Shown here: piece by piece, positions 43,783 through 52,567 of the stretch | Layout of the letters: the number at the start of each line of letters is the position of its first letter | How positions within the stretch are numbered: the first letter of the stretch is position 1 | Origin: CAZKUN01 sp964555935 | GTDB taxonomy: Bacteria; Armatimonadota; Zipacnadia; Zipacnadales; VGFC01 | Length of the DNA stretch: 64,000 nt | Direction: 5' to 3' | NCBI GenBank assembly: GCA_964555935.1 | Contig: CAZKUN010000009.1 | Span: 1-64,000, forward strand | Position numbers and translations under genes: made by a program | The notes under the pieces: generated by a model | Databases searched by the model: none | Seen by the model: only the letters and a program-made list of their open reading frames with translations | What the model was told of the DNA's origin: nothing

Positions 43783-45807
43783 ATGACCGGTGATCGCCCG
43801 TCCATCGACAGCTCGGTTGCTCCCATGCCGTTTGACTGGCGCGAGGCGCTTGGCGCCCTGCGCCGCCGCGCGCCATTGGCCGGCGTGACGCTCACTGTTG
43901 TGTGGGCGGCCGTGCTAGCGTTCACGTTCACCCAGACGCCCACTTACGAGGCGCAAGTCGCGCTCACCACGCCAGAGAACCACATGCCATCGCTGCCGAT
44001 CGACGCCAGCATCGGCGCCGCGCTGGGGCTTCGAGGCCAGTCGCTCGATTCGCAGAAGTGGATGCTCACCAACCCCATACTGCTCAACGGCGTGGCCGAA
44101 CAGTTGGGTCTCAACATGAGTGGCAGCGACCTTGCGGGCCGCGTGCGAGTCGATATCATCGGCTCATCGCTCATGGTCATGAAGGTCCGCGACGATGACG
44201 CCGGCCGCGCCGCTGACATCGCGAATCGGATCGCGGAATCTCATGTCGAGGACACCAGACAACGCGCGCACGACTCGCTGCTAAGCACGGTCGACGCGCT
44301 GTCGGAGCAACTCAACACTCTGGATGATCGTCTGGCCCAAAACGAGGGCTCGCTCCGCGACTTCCAGGCCAGCCACAACATCATCGACATCCAGAGCCAG
44401 GCCAGCCAGACCGCGAACCTGATCGGAACTATCTCGGCGCAGATCACGTCCGCGCAAGCCGGACGCGCATCCGCATCAGATCAGGCCGACTACTACCGCC
44501 GAGTTCTCTCCTCGGAGGACCGAACGTACATCGCGTCCTCAACAGTCGCGCGCAACCCCCTGGTCAGCAGCCTCGAATCCCAGCTCTCGACGCTCGAGGC
44601 CGATCGCGCGGCCCAGGCCGCGACCCGCGGACCGGAGCACCCGGAGATGGTCGCCCTCGACGATAGGATCATCGCGCTCCGCCTGGAACTTGCCGCAGCC
44701 GTTCAGACGGTGGTAAACCAGGAAGTAGAATCGGAGAACCCGGCCTATCGCGAGGCAGGCCAGCAGCTCGCCGCGGCCGAGGCGTTGGCTCTTGCCGAAA
44801 GCGCCCGCGTGTCCGCCTTTGAGGCAGAGCTGAGCGAGCAGTTGGCAGAGCTTCAGAGCCTCCCAGACCTGAGCGTTCAGCTTTCTCACCTGCAGCGTGA
44901 CGCCACAGCCTCCGCTGCCGTATACGTGGACCTGCTGCAGCGGTATGAGAAAGCCCGAGCGCAATCGGAGGTCGCGCTTACGTCGATCGAAGTGCACAGC
45001 TCGGCAGAGCCCCCGGCCTTCCCGGTGAAGCCGCGCAAGGTGCTGAACGCGGCGATCGGACTGTTGCTGGGTATCGGCCTCGGGTTGCTGCTCGTGATGG
45101 CGGCGGAGGTGATCGCTGATCCCCTTCGCTCCGAGCGCCACGCTCGCGCCGAACTCGACCTGCCAATTTTGGGAACGATTCCCGGCGCGCCCCGCAGCCT
45201 CGGCCGGGTCATCGACGAAATCTCTACGCCAGGCTCATCGGCCGATGATGCGTACCAGGCCTTGCGGTTGAGCGTGCAGGCCGCGTCCGCGGGGAGCATT
45301 GTCATCGCCGGCGGCTCGCGCTCGGGACGAGAACGTGAAGTCGCGCTCGGGCTGGCGACGGCCGGGGCTCAGGCTGGCCTCAAGACGCTGCTGCTCGAGG
45401 GCGATCTGCGCGCGCCATCCTTTGGAGCCGCGCTTGGATTGAAGTCTGACATGGGTCTCGCCGATTGCCTCGGCGGCGCTCAGGATCCCGCCGACTGCGC
45501 CCAGCCGACCACCATCGCGAATCTGTCCGTCCTGGCGGCCGGCGCCAGAGCGTCCGGGACTGTCTCGCTGCTTGAATCCCCGGCCGCGCGCGACGCTCTG
45601 AAGACCGCGTGCGGGGGCTTCGACCTCGTGGTCGCGACCGCTCCCGCCTGGCCAACCCCGGACGTGCTCCCACTTGCCTCCGTGCTGGGGGCCGCGCTGG
45701 TGGTGGTCAGGGAGGGGCGCTCCTCCCGCACCGTGGTGAAGGAGCTGTGCGAGCGTCTCAGCCGCACCGGATGCCCGCCTATTGGCCTCTGCATCTTACG
45801 GAAATGA
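43783..45807 (+). CDS. Wzz/chain-length determinant with degenerate BY-kinase-like domain
   Basis: From ATG 43783 (4 nt after the previous stop) the product has 674 residues. Membrane segments at about 35-55 and 419-441 enclose a long coiled-coil periplasmic domain (L-S-E-Q-L-N-T-L-D-D-R-L-A-Q-N-E), the Wzz arrangement. The C-terminal cytoplasmic domain aligns with bacterial tyrosine kinases: Walker A' at L-L-L-E-G-D-L-R-A-P (about 537) and a Walker B-like F-D-L-V-V-A-T-A-P. However, the P-loop reads G-G-S-R-S-G-R-E-R-E-V (about 509-519) with no G-K-S/T, and the C-terminus has no Tyr cluster. It is probably a chain-length regulator whose kinase domain is inactive. Its stop overlaps the flippase start as ATGA. 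Confidence 0.9.
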   Translation: MTGDRPSIDSSVAPMPFDWREALGALRRRAPLAGVTLTVVWAAVLAFTFTQTPTYEAQVALTTPENHMPSLPIDASIGAALGLRGQSLDSQKWMLTNPILLNGVAEQLGLNMSGSDLAGRVRVDIIGSSLMVMKVRDDDAGRAADIANRIAESHVEDTRQRAHDSLLSTVDALSEQLNTLDDRLAQNEGSLRDFQASHNIIDIQSQASQTANLIGTISAQITSAQAGRASASDQADYYRRVLSSEDRTYIASSTVARNPLVSSLESQLSTLEADRAAQAATRGPEHPEMVALDDRIIALRLELAAAVQTVVNQEVESENPAYREAGQQLAAAEALALAESARVSAFEAELSEQLAELQSLPDLSVQLSHLQRDATASAAVYVDLLQRYEKARAQSEVALTSIEVHSSAEPPAFPVKPRKVLNAAIGLLLGIGLGLLLVMAAEVIADPLRSERHARAELDLPILGTIPGAPRSLGRVIDEISTPGSSADDAYQALRLSVQAASAGSIVIAGGSRSGREREVALGLATAGAQAGLKTLLLEGDLRAPSFGAALGLKSDMGLADCLGGAQDPADCAQPTTIANLSVLAAGARASGTVSLLESPAARDALKTACGGFDLVVATAPAWPTPDVLPLASVLGAALVVVREGRSSRTVVKELCERLSRTGCPPIGLCILRK

Positions 45808-47354
45808 CGCGCGAATCAGGTTCCGCCTCCGACAACGAGCGCCGTGTCCGGTCTCACCTACAGAAGATTGCCTCCGGCGGCGCGTCGATGCTGGTCGGCA
45901 ACGTCGCCAAGTCCGGACTGCAGTACGCCACGACGATCATCGTGGGGCGCGCGCTCGGGGCAAGCGTCTTCGGCGACTTCGGTCTCGTGATGAGTTGCGA
46001 GCGCTTCGCGCGCGTCCTCGGCGACGCCGGCCTTCCGCAGGCCAATCTGAAGTACGTCTCCGCGGGCCTCGCCAACGGTGATCCCGGCGAGGTCCGGCGC
46101 GTCGCCACTCTCACGCTCAAGCTGTCGATGGCGCTGAGCCTTCTGATCTTCGCCGGCGTGTGGCTTGCCGCGCCGCTCCTCGCCACGTATGTCTACCGGC
46201 GCCCGGAACTCACCATCCCCTTCCGAATTGCCGCGGGTATCGTTCCCTTGCTCAGCGTCACGTCGATGGCGCTGTCCGTCCCGCAGGCCGCCCGAAACAT
46301 CTTGCCGTTGGTCGCGATCGCCCGCGTGGGCGTTCCGCTGCTGTTCTTAGGCGGGGTAGCGGCTGTGGTGCTTGGCGGGGGCGGGCTCACGCAGTTGATT
46401 CTGGCGCACCTTGCTGCAGCGGCGGCAGGCTTGCTGGCGGCGCTCATCGTCCTGGCGATGTGGCTCCCTTCATCCGGCTCGGCGTCTCTGAATCCCGTGG
46501 CCACACGCGCGCTGCTCGGTTTCTCGGCGACCGTCTGCCTGGCAGCGGTCGGGAGGATGGTCCTGTCGGCGGCTGATGTTCTCATCCTTGCCCGTTACGT
46601 CGCGCCTGACGACCTCGGAGTCTACGTCGCGGCGTCCCGCACGGCGGCCTTCATTCTGCTGCCGCTCGGGGCCGTCAACGGGCTCCAGGGCCCCGTCGCG
46701 TCTGACCTGTACACGCGCGGCGACATAGATGGGCTCCGGCGCACCTACCGCACGACAACACGCTGGATCACCGGGGCGACGCTCGCGCTCTTCGCGCCCA
46801 TGCTTATCGCACCCGAATATGTCATGCGGCTGTTTGGCAGCGAGTTTGGCGGCGGCGGGCCGCTGCTCATCGTCGTCGGTCTGGGCCAGGTCATCAACGG
46901 CGCGACCGGCGGCGTCGGCTTCATGCTCACCATGACGGGCGGCCAGCGCTTCGTAGCCATCTCAAACTGGATCGCCGTAGTCGCATTGGTCGCGTCTCTT
47001 TTGATCGTGGCTCCCATTTGGGGAGTGCTCGGAGGAGCCGTCTGCGTGGGGGCGGCGTTCGCTGGTGTAAACCTGCTGCGGCTGGGCTTCCTGTGGAGGC
47101 AGCGCAGCATCCATCCGTTCGATACCCGATACTGGGTCTGCGGGCTGGCGACGGTTGCTGTCGCCCTCGGCGCGATGGGGCTCGCGAGGATAGGCGGCGC
47201 GTGGATGACGGTCGTCGCGCTTGCCGGATTCTACGCCGCCTTCGTCATCATCGCCGCGCGTGGATGGGCCGTGGGAGGCGGGGCTTTAGGGTCGGTGTTG
47301 AGTAGGAATGGAAGGCGGGCTGGACCCGACGATCAGCCCGATTCGGAGGCATAG
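45804..47354 (+). CDS. Polysaccharide flippase (Wzx/MATE-like, MurJ-LPS-O superfamily)
   Basis: The start is ATG 45804 in an ATGA overlap with the preceding gene, giving 516 residues and about 12-14 hydrophobic segments. The N-terminus (G-G-A-S-M-L-V-G-N-V-A-K-S-G-L-Q-Y) and the pattern G-D-F-G-L-V-M-S are typical of polysaccharide transporters that move undecaprenyl-linked repeat units across the inner membrane. Gene order exporter, chain-length regulator, flippase supports a Wzx/Wzy-type assembly route, although no Wzy polymerase is in this window. The next gene follows 1 nt after its stop. Confidence 0.9.
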   Translation: MTRESGSASDNERRVRSHLQKIASGGASMLVGNVAKSGLQYATTIIVGRALGASVFGDFGLVMSCERFARVLGDAGLPQANLKYVSAGLANGDPGEVRRVATLTLKLSMALSLLIFAGVWLAAPLLATYVYRRPELTIPFRIAAGIVPLLSVTSMALSVPQAARNILPLVAIARVGVPLLFLGGVAAVVLGGGGLTQLILAHLAAAAAGLLAALIVLAMWLPSSGSASLNPVATRALLGFSATVCLAAVGRMVLSAADVLILARYVAPDDLGVYVAASRTAAFILLPLGAVNGLQGPVASDLYTRGDIDGLRRTYRTTTRWITGATLALFAPMLIAPEYVMRLFGSEFGGGGPLLIVVGLGQVINGATGGVGFMLTMTGGQRFVAISNWIAVVALVASLLIVAPIWGVLGGAVCVGAAFAGVNLLRLGFLWRQRSIHPFDTRYWVCGLATVAVALGAMGLARIGGAWMTVVALAGFYAAFVIIAARGWAVGGGALGSVLSRNGRRAGPDDQPDSEA

Positions 47355-47355
47355 C

Positions 47356-48903
47356 ATGGCAGCATCGCCGCGGGCGCAGCGCCAACCTCGCCTCGCCATT
47401 GTGGGGCTCGACGGCGCGACTTGGGACATCATCAACCCGTTGATGGAGGCCGGGAAGCTCCCCAACCTCCAGCAACTTGTGGCCGAGGGCAGCTCTGGCC
47501 CCCTGGAGTCGGTCATCCCGCCCGTCACCGCGCCCGCGTGGGCCACGATGCTGACGGGTTGTGATCCCGGCGAGCACGGCGTGTTCGCCATGACGATCCA
47601 GGACCCCGAAAGCGAGCACTTCCGTCCGGTCACCATGAACGACTGGCGCGCTCGCCCGCTCTGGTCCATCGCGAATGACTGCGGTCTCACTGCTGGTTTC
47701 ATGGGCGTGCCTTTTGCATACCCGCCCCAGTCGGTTGACGGCTACATGATCTCCGGCATCATGGGGACGCCGCGGTATGACGAGCGCATGTTCAACCCCT
47801 CGTCTCTGTTCGAACCCGTGACCGCCGCCGCGGGAACGTACCCGCTCGATCCCCCCGCCAAGGTCCGTGGCACAGCGCCATTTGAGCTACTGCAGCGCCA
47901 GGCCGAGTGGATCCGAGACGCGACCACGCACCTGCTGCACCGCAACCCGGTCGACCTGTTCATGGTGGTCGAGAACTACACCGACCACGTTGGGCATAAC
48001 TACCTGCGCGGTCGACGGTACGACTGCAACGGCGAGATGATCGATCTCATCGAGCACGCCTACCGCGCGGCGGACGAACTCATCGGCTGCGTCCGCAAGG
48101 CTGTCGGCGAGGAGTGCCCGATCCTGGTGGTCTCAGACCACGGCATGGGTCTGTTCGAGGGCTACATCAACCTCGAGCGGGCGCTCGGCGTCGAGGCGCC
48201 GGTCGCGCGTCGGAGCTTCATCCGCCGCATCTGGCGAGCGCTCGTCAAGCTGATGCCCGCTTCCGTGGTGAGGCGTCTCCGCCGCGAGTACTGGTCGCGC
48301 CCCAAGGCCGGTCGGATCGTGCCTTACGGCGACGCAACGCTCACGCTCACTGGCGTCGAGGGAGCCATTCGCGTCAACGCGGACGACCCCGAGTACCGCT
48401 CGCATGTCATCGATGAGATCGTCGAGCGCCTGGCGTCCATTGAGGATCCCGCGACGGGCGCGCCGCTTATCGAGCCCAAGCGCGGGCCAGAGCAGTACGA
48501 CGGGCCGTACGTCGACCGCGCGCCGGACATCATCGCGTGGCCCGCGAATCAGGGACACCAGCACTTCCTTCGCGCCCCCAAGTGGGTGCCGCTGCTGCCG
48601 ACGAATGAGGAGACCAAGCGTGCGGGAATGGCCCGCGCGCAGTTGGACCCGGAGGGATGCCACCGACTCGACGGCATCGCCTTGGCCAACGCGCCGGCGG
48701 CCGCCGCGGGCGTGGCGGCCCATGCCGAGTTCCCTCAGCACCTGCGCGATGTGATGGCCTACGTGCTGGGGATCTGCTTCGGTGAAGATGTGCCCGACGA
48801 TGCCAAGATTGGGCCGATGTCTCCGGACGAGACGGGCGACGTTTACGGAACTGACGAACAGGAACTCATCGAAGAGCGACTCGCCGACCTTGGCTACCTG
48901 TAG
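47356..48903 (+). CDS. Alkaline-phosphatase-superfamily phosphodiesterase-like enzyme
   Basis: The start is ATG 47356 with GGAGG at 47345-47349, giving 515 residues without a signal peptide. The fold signature is I-V-G-L-D-G-A-T-W-D-I (metal-binding Asp), T-A-P-A-W-A-T-M-L-T-G-C-D-P-G-E-H-G (Thr/Ser nucleophile region of the nucleotide pyrophosphatase/phosphodiesterase type), D-H-V-G-H and V-V-S-D-H-G-M-G. The C-terminus E-E-R-L-A-D-L-G-Y-L recurs in two later genes. It is probably a cytoplasmic phosphodiesterase or phosphotransferase acting on a nucleotide sugar or lipid-linked intermediate of the exopolysaccharide. It is cotranscribed with the flippase. Confidence 0.88.
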   Translation: MAASPRAQRQPRLAIVGLDGATWDIINPLMEAGKLPNLQQLVAEGSSGPLESVIPPVTAPAWATMLTGCDPGEHGVFAMTIQDPESEHFRPVTMNDWRARPLWSIANDCGLTAGFMGVPFAYPPQSVDGYMISGIMGTPRYDERMFNPSSLFEPVTAAAGTYPLDPPAKVRGTAPFELLQRQAEWIRDATTHLLHRNPVDLFMVVENYTDHVGHNYLRGRRYDCNGEMIDLIEHAYRAADELIGCVRKAVGEECPILVVSDHGMGLFEGYINLERALGVEAPVARRSFIRRIWRALVKLMPASVVRRLRREYWSRPKAGRIVPYGDATLTLTGVEGAIRVNADDPEYRSHVIDEIVERLASIEDPATGAPLIEPKRGPEQYDGPYVDRAPDIIAWPANQGHQHFLRAPKWVPLLPTNEETKRAGMARAQLDPEGCHRLDGIALANAPAAAAGVAAHAEFPQHLRDVMAYVLGICFGEDVPDDAKIGPMSPDETGDVYGTDEQELIEERLADLGYL

Positions 48904-48915
48904 AGGAGACGCGCC

Positions 48916-50181
48916 GTGGGTGACGGTCGACCGAACGTGCTGATTCTGGTTGTGGACTGCCTCGTGGCTGAGGCGTTCTTCAACGACGCGGGTCGCCTGC
49001 CGCTCCCGAACATGGAGCGGCTGCGCGAGCGCGGCACGTCATTCCGTAGCGCCTTTTCTGTCGCGTCAACCACGTCTCCCTGCTTTTCCAGCCTCTTCAC
49101 CGGCACGTATCCCGTCATCCACGGGGTCCGCGGGTTGCGCGGACTTCGCGTCCGTGATGACCTCCCAACGATGGCCGAGGCCTTCGCCGGAGCCGGCTAC
49201 CGAACATCCGCCTACGTCACCGGGCCGCTCCTGCCAACGGTCGGCGCCGATCGCGGCTTCGACGTGTATGAACACCGCAACCGTCGCCAAACGATCTACG
49301 ATGATTGGGGCAAGCCGGTCGTTGAGCGCATTTCCCGCCTCGGCGGCGATGGGCCGGAGCTACTCCTGCTCCACACCTTTGTGTTGCACAGCCCGGCGCG
49401 GCGCGCTCTCAGATTCGCCAAGGTCCAATACGGGCGCACGATGTATGACCAGGCGCTCTGCAACATCGATGAATACCTCGGCCGGCTCTGGGATCTCGTC
49501 TCATGGGACGATACGGTCGTCGCGCTGATGGCCGACCACGGCGAGATCGTGTCGACGAAGCCATGGTGGCTGTTCACCGCAGTCAAACGCACGGGCATGT
49601 CGCGCGTGCTGACGCGCCTCAAGCTCAGCCCGCGCGAGGCGTGGACTACGGGGCGCCACGGCAGCGACATCACCGACGTGCTCACCCACGTGCCGCTGGT
49701 GTTTGCCGGCGGCCCCGTTGCGGCGACCGGCCACGAGGTCCGGACTCAGGTGAGTCAGGTCGACATCCTCCCCACCCTCGCTGATCTCGCGGACGTGCCG
49801 CTCGCGTTGGATGGGCCGCTCCGTGGTCAAAGCCACGTCGCGGCCCTGACCGGTGGTGAATCCGGGCCTGAGCGTCCTGTCTTCGCCGAGGCCTGCGGCG
49901 AGCGAATCGATCCGATGAACCGGCTGGTGGGTGTCCGCGCGGATGGGTGGAAGTGCATCGTCGCGCCCGAGAACTCTCAGATCCCCCCTCGGCTATATGA
50001 CCTCACCTCCGACCCGCGCGAGACCCAGAACCTCGCCGACGCCCAGCCTGACAGACTGGCAAACTACCGCGAGATGATCGACCGCGATTACCTCGCCCAC
50101 CTTCCCGGCGAGGCGGCGCGAATGTCTGACGAGGAGACCCGCGCCATCGAGGAACACCTGCGCGACCTCGGATACCTGTGA
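48916..50181 (+). CDS. Sulfatase-like alkaline-phosphatase-superfamily enzyme with atypical signature
   Basis: The 421-residue product starts at GTG 48916, about 7 nt after GGAGA. N-terminal L-I-L-V-V-D-C-L-V-A and L-M-A-D-H-G-E-I match sulfatase metal sites. The signature region reads T-T-S-P-C-F-S-S-L-F-T-G-T-Y-P, without C/S-x-P-x-R, so formylglycine formation is unlikely and a Thr or Ser is the probable nucleophile. No signal peptide is present. The tail E-E-H-L-R-D-L-G-Y-L matches that of its neighbours. It likely acts as a phosphotransferase or phosphodiesterase in exopolysaccharide assembly rather than as a sulfatase. Confidence 0.85.
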   Translation: MGDGRPNVLILVVDCLVAEAFFNDAGRLPLPNMERLRERGTSFRSAFSVASTTSPCFSSLFTGTYPVIHGVRGLRGLRVRDDLPTMAEAFAGAGYRTSAYVTGPLLPTVGADRGFDVYEHRNRRQTIYDDWGKPVVERISRLGGDGPELLLLHTFVLHSPARRALRFAKVQYGRTMYDQALCNIDEYLGRLWDLVSWDDTVVALMADHGEIVSTKPWWLFTAVKRTGMSRVLTRLKLSPREAWTTGRHGSDITDVLTHVPLVFAGGPVAATGHEVRTQVSQVDILPTLADLADVPLALDGPLRGQSHVAALTGGESGPERPVFAEACGERIDPMNRLVGVRADGWKCIVAPENSQIPPRLYDLTSDPRETQNLADAQPDRLANYREMIDRDYLAHLPGEAARMSDEETRAIEEHLRDLGYL

Positions 50182-50238
50182 ACGGCGAAGGTGCGCAGCA
50201 CCCAACGGGCGAATCGCTTGCGAACGGTGACTGCTGCA

Positions 50239-51189
50239 ATGACTGAGCCGCTCGTGAGCATCGTGATCCCAGCGTACAACGCCGCCGACACGCTCCCCGT
50301 GGCGGTCTCCTCGGCGCTGCGCCAGACCTATGGCTCGGTTGAGGTCGTCGTCGTGGATGACGGTTCGGAGGACGAGACCTCGACCGTCGTCGAGCGCCTG
50401 TCACCAGACGTCAGACTCATCCACCAACCAAACGCCGGACTTCCCGTCGCGCGCAATGCCGGCTGGCGCGGGGCATCAGGCGAGTTCATCGCCTTCCTAG
50501 ACGCAGACGATGGATGCCACCCGCTGCGCATCGAGCGGCAGATGGCGACGCTCGGCGGCGACCCCGGCCTGACGTCCGTTCTGACCGGCCGAGTAAGGAT
50601 CGGGCCAAGCGCCGCGCAGACCCGCAAGGTCGACAACTGCGGCGAGTTGGTGAGCCACTCGGTAACCGACCTTCTGGCGATGTGTCGGCGCGGGGTCGGC
50701 GCGTCGATGCTCGTTCGGCGCGAGGCGCTCGACGCCGCCGACGGTTTCGACGAGGCCTCGGCGAAGCGCCCATCCGGCGAAGATGAGCTCCTCACCCGGA
50801 TCCAAGTCTCCGGTGCCGTCGCCACGCTGGGGCAACCGCTGTACTGGGTCTTCGAGTCGGGTGAATCGATGCGCTGGCGCTACACGGCCGACACCTTTGC
50901 GCAGACCCACGCGCGCTGGCTTGGACCTTGGGCGCGCGGCGATGTCGATGCGCTCCCGGGAATCGTTGACACGCCCGAGAACCGCCGGGCGGCCCGCGCG
51001 GGCCTGCTCCGCCGGAGCCTGTGGCGCGCGTACGTCATCGGCGACGCCGCATACATCGATGCGGCCGCGCGGCATCTCGGTAACTGGGGCGGCCTCACGC
51101 CGGCCGAGCGATGCCAGATAGCTATTGCGCGGGCGGCCGTCGCGACGCGACCCAAACGACCCGACGAGTCGGCCTTGCGAGAGACTTGA
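50239..51189 (+). CDS. Glycosyltransferase family 2
   Basis: I take ATG 50239, where family homology begins (L-V-S-I-V-I-P-A-Y-N-A-A-D-T-L); the product has 316 residues. The nucleotide-binding Asp region V-V-V-D-D-G-S and the D-A-D-D motif (F-L-D-A-D-D-G) are those of inverting GT-A enzymes. The C-terminal half is longer than the core and less conserved. It would add a sugar to a lipid-linked exopolysaccharide intermediate in the cytoplasm. An in-frame GTG at 50191 would add 16 residues but lacks a good ribosome site. It lies between two alkaline-phosphatase-superfamily genes. Confidence 0.92.
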   Translation: MTEPLVSIVIPAYNAADTLPVAVSSALRQTYGSVEVVVVDDGSEDETSTVVERLSPDVRLIHQPNAGLPVARNAGWRGASGEFIAFLDADDGCHPLRIERQMATLGGDPGLTSVLTGRVRIGPSAAQTRKVDNCGELVSHSVTDLLAMCRRGVGASMLVRREALDAADGFDEASAKRPSGEDELLTRIQVSGAVATLGQPLYWVFESGESMRWRYTADTFAQTHARWLGPWARGDVDALPGIVDTPENRRAARAGLLRRSLWRAYVIGDAAYIDAAARHLGNWGGLTPAERCQIAIARAAVATRPKRPDESALRET

Positions 51190-51194
51190 GGCCC

Positions 51195-52565
51195 ATGCCC
51201 GACGCGCGAAGAGCCCTTGTGATCATCGTCGACGCTGCTCGCAAGGATGCGACCGAGCCCCTCATCGCGTCCTCGCGCATCCCCGCCCTCGCCGCGGCAG
51301 CAAGGCCGGCAATGATCGCTCCATCGTGCTGGACCGTGCCATCCGTGGCATCCCTTCTAACGGGCGTCTTCCCGTGGGAACACGGGCTTCACTGGCCACT
51401 CGACACGCCGCCAACGGCGCCGCTTACCATCGCCTCGTTTCTCGAGGCTGCCGGACGCCGGATGGCGCTCGTCTCGGCGAATGAGATGTACGGTCCACCC
51501 GTCATCGAACTGCGGCCCGGCGTTGCTGAATTCCCCTTGCAGCGCTACTCCCGACCCATAACCGGACTTCGCCGAACGCTCGGTCTGCTCGACTACGGGG
51601 GCCGGGTGGTTCTTGAATCGGTGAGGCGACTGGTGGCGTCTGACGTGCCGGATGTGATGGTCGTCCACCTGAACGAGGCCCATCACCCCTACCTGCCACC
51701 CGTTTCCGGGCCGCTCGGCCGAGGGGGGCTGACACACATTTTCGGCCATCTGCAATACTACTTCTCCAAGCGCGTTCAGGTCTGGGAGCACGCAGCCCGT
51801 GCCGACGACGTCGCCTGGAGCGACGCCCGTCGACGCTACGAGGAATGCCTTGCATACGACGTCGCGATAGTCGAGGAGATCATCGAGCTTTACGAGCAGG
51901 TCGGGCTGGTAGACGACACGCTCGTCATCGTCACCGCCGATCATGGCGAGCACCTCGGCGAGCACGGATTGGGCGATCACCAGGCCTCGCTCTACGATGA
52001 GTTGGTGAGCGTCCCGTGCGCCGTTATTGCTCCGGGCGTCCCCATCGGACCGCGGCCCGAGGTGCAGTTCCAACACACCGACGTGGCGCTGACAGTCTGC
52101 AACTACCTCGGCGTCCCCATGGTCGGCTACGCGCCGCGCCGCCAGCCGCTTGACATGCTGGATCCCGCCAGTTGGGAGAGCGGCCACGAGAGCGCTTTCA
52201 TGGAGTGGACCCCGTGGGGAGATGAGAAGTTTGGGAAGCTCCAGCAACGCAACCCGACCTACGGTTTCGGACCGTTGCGTCGCGACATCGTCGGCGTTCG
52301 GACACCCGCGTGGAAGTACACTCGCGGCTCCGATGGCTCCGCCGCGCTATACGATCTGACGTCGGACGCCGGCGAACGTGCCGATGTTCGCGTGCAGAAC
52401 CCGGAGATTGCCGCCGAACTCGAGGCGAGACTGGCGGAGTGGTGCGAGTCGGTCGGGCGGCCGGCGCCCGGTGAGGATCCGCCGTTTGACACGCGTGGCG
52501 GGGGATACAGCGAAGAGAGCCAGAAGGTCATCGAGCAGCGGCTCGCGGACCTGGGGTACATGTAG
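51195..52565 (+). CDS. Sulfatase-like alkaline-phosphatase-superfamily enzyme, T-x-P-S type
   Basis: From ATG 51195 (5 nt after the previous stop) the product has 456 residues. It has V-I-I-V-D-A-A-R-K-D at the N-terminal metal site, P-S-C-W-T-V-P-S-V-A-S-L-L-T-G at the nucleophile site, and V-T-A-D-H-G-E-H-L-G-E-H-G. The T-x-P-S form lacks the Arg of the formylglycine signature, so Thr rather than Cys is the probable nucleophile. The tail E-Q-R-L-A-D-L-G-Y-M repeats the LGY ending of the two earlier enzymes. No signal peptide is present. It closes the exopolysaccharide run, 2 nt before a convergent glycosyltransferase. Confidence 0.88.
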   Translation: MPDARRALVIIVDAARKDATEPLIASSRIPALAAAARPAMIAPSCWTVPSVASLLTGVFPWEHGLHWPLDTPPTAPLTIASFLEAAGRRMALVSANEMYGPPVIELRPGVAEFPLQRYSRPITGLRRTLGLLDYGGRVVLESVRRLVASDVPDVMVVHLNEAHHPYLPPVSGPLGRGGLTHIFGHLQYYFSKRVQVWEHAARADDVAWSDARRRYEECLAYDVAIVEEIIELYEQVGLVDDTLVIVTADHGEHLGEHGLGDHQASLYDELVSVPCAVIAPGVPIGPRPEVQFQHTDVALTVCNYLGVPMVGYAPRRQPLDMLDPASWESGHESAFMEWTPWGDEKFGKLQQRNPTYGFGPLRRDIVGVRTPAWKYTRGSDGSAALYDLTSDAGERADVRVQNPEIAAELEARLAEWCESVGRPAPGEDPPFDTRGGGYSEESQKVIEQRLADLGYM

Positions 52566-52567
52566 AC

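Noticed and set aside
48916..50181. True formylglycine sulfatase
   Set aside because: The signature region lacks C/S-x-P-x-R, and there is no export signal; it is treated as a sulfatase-like AlkP-fold enzyme.
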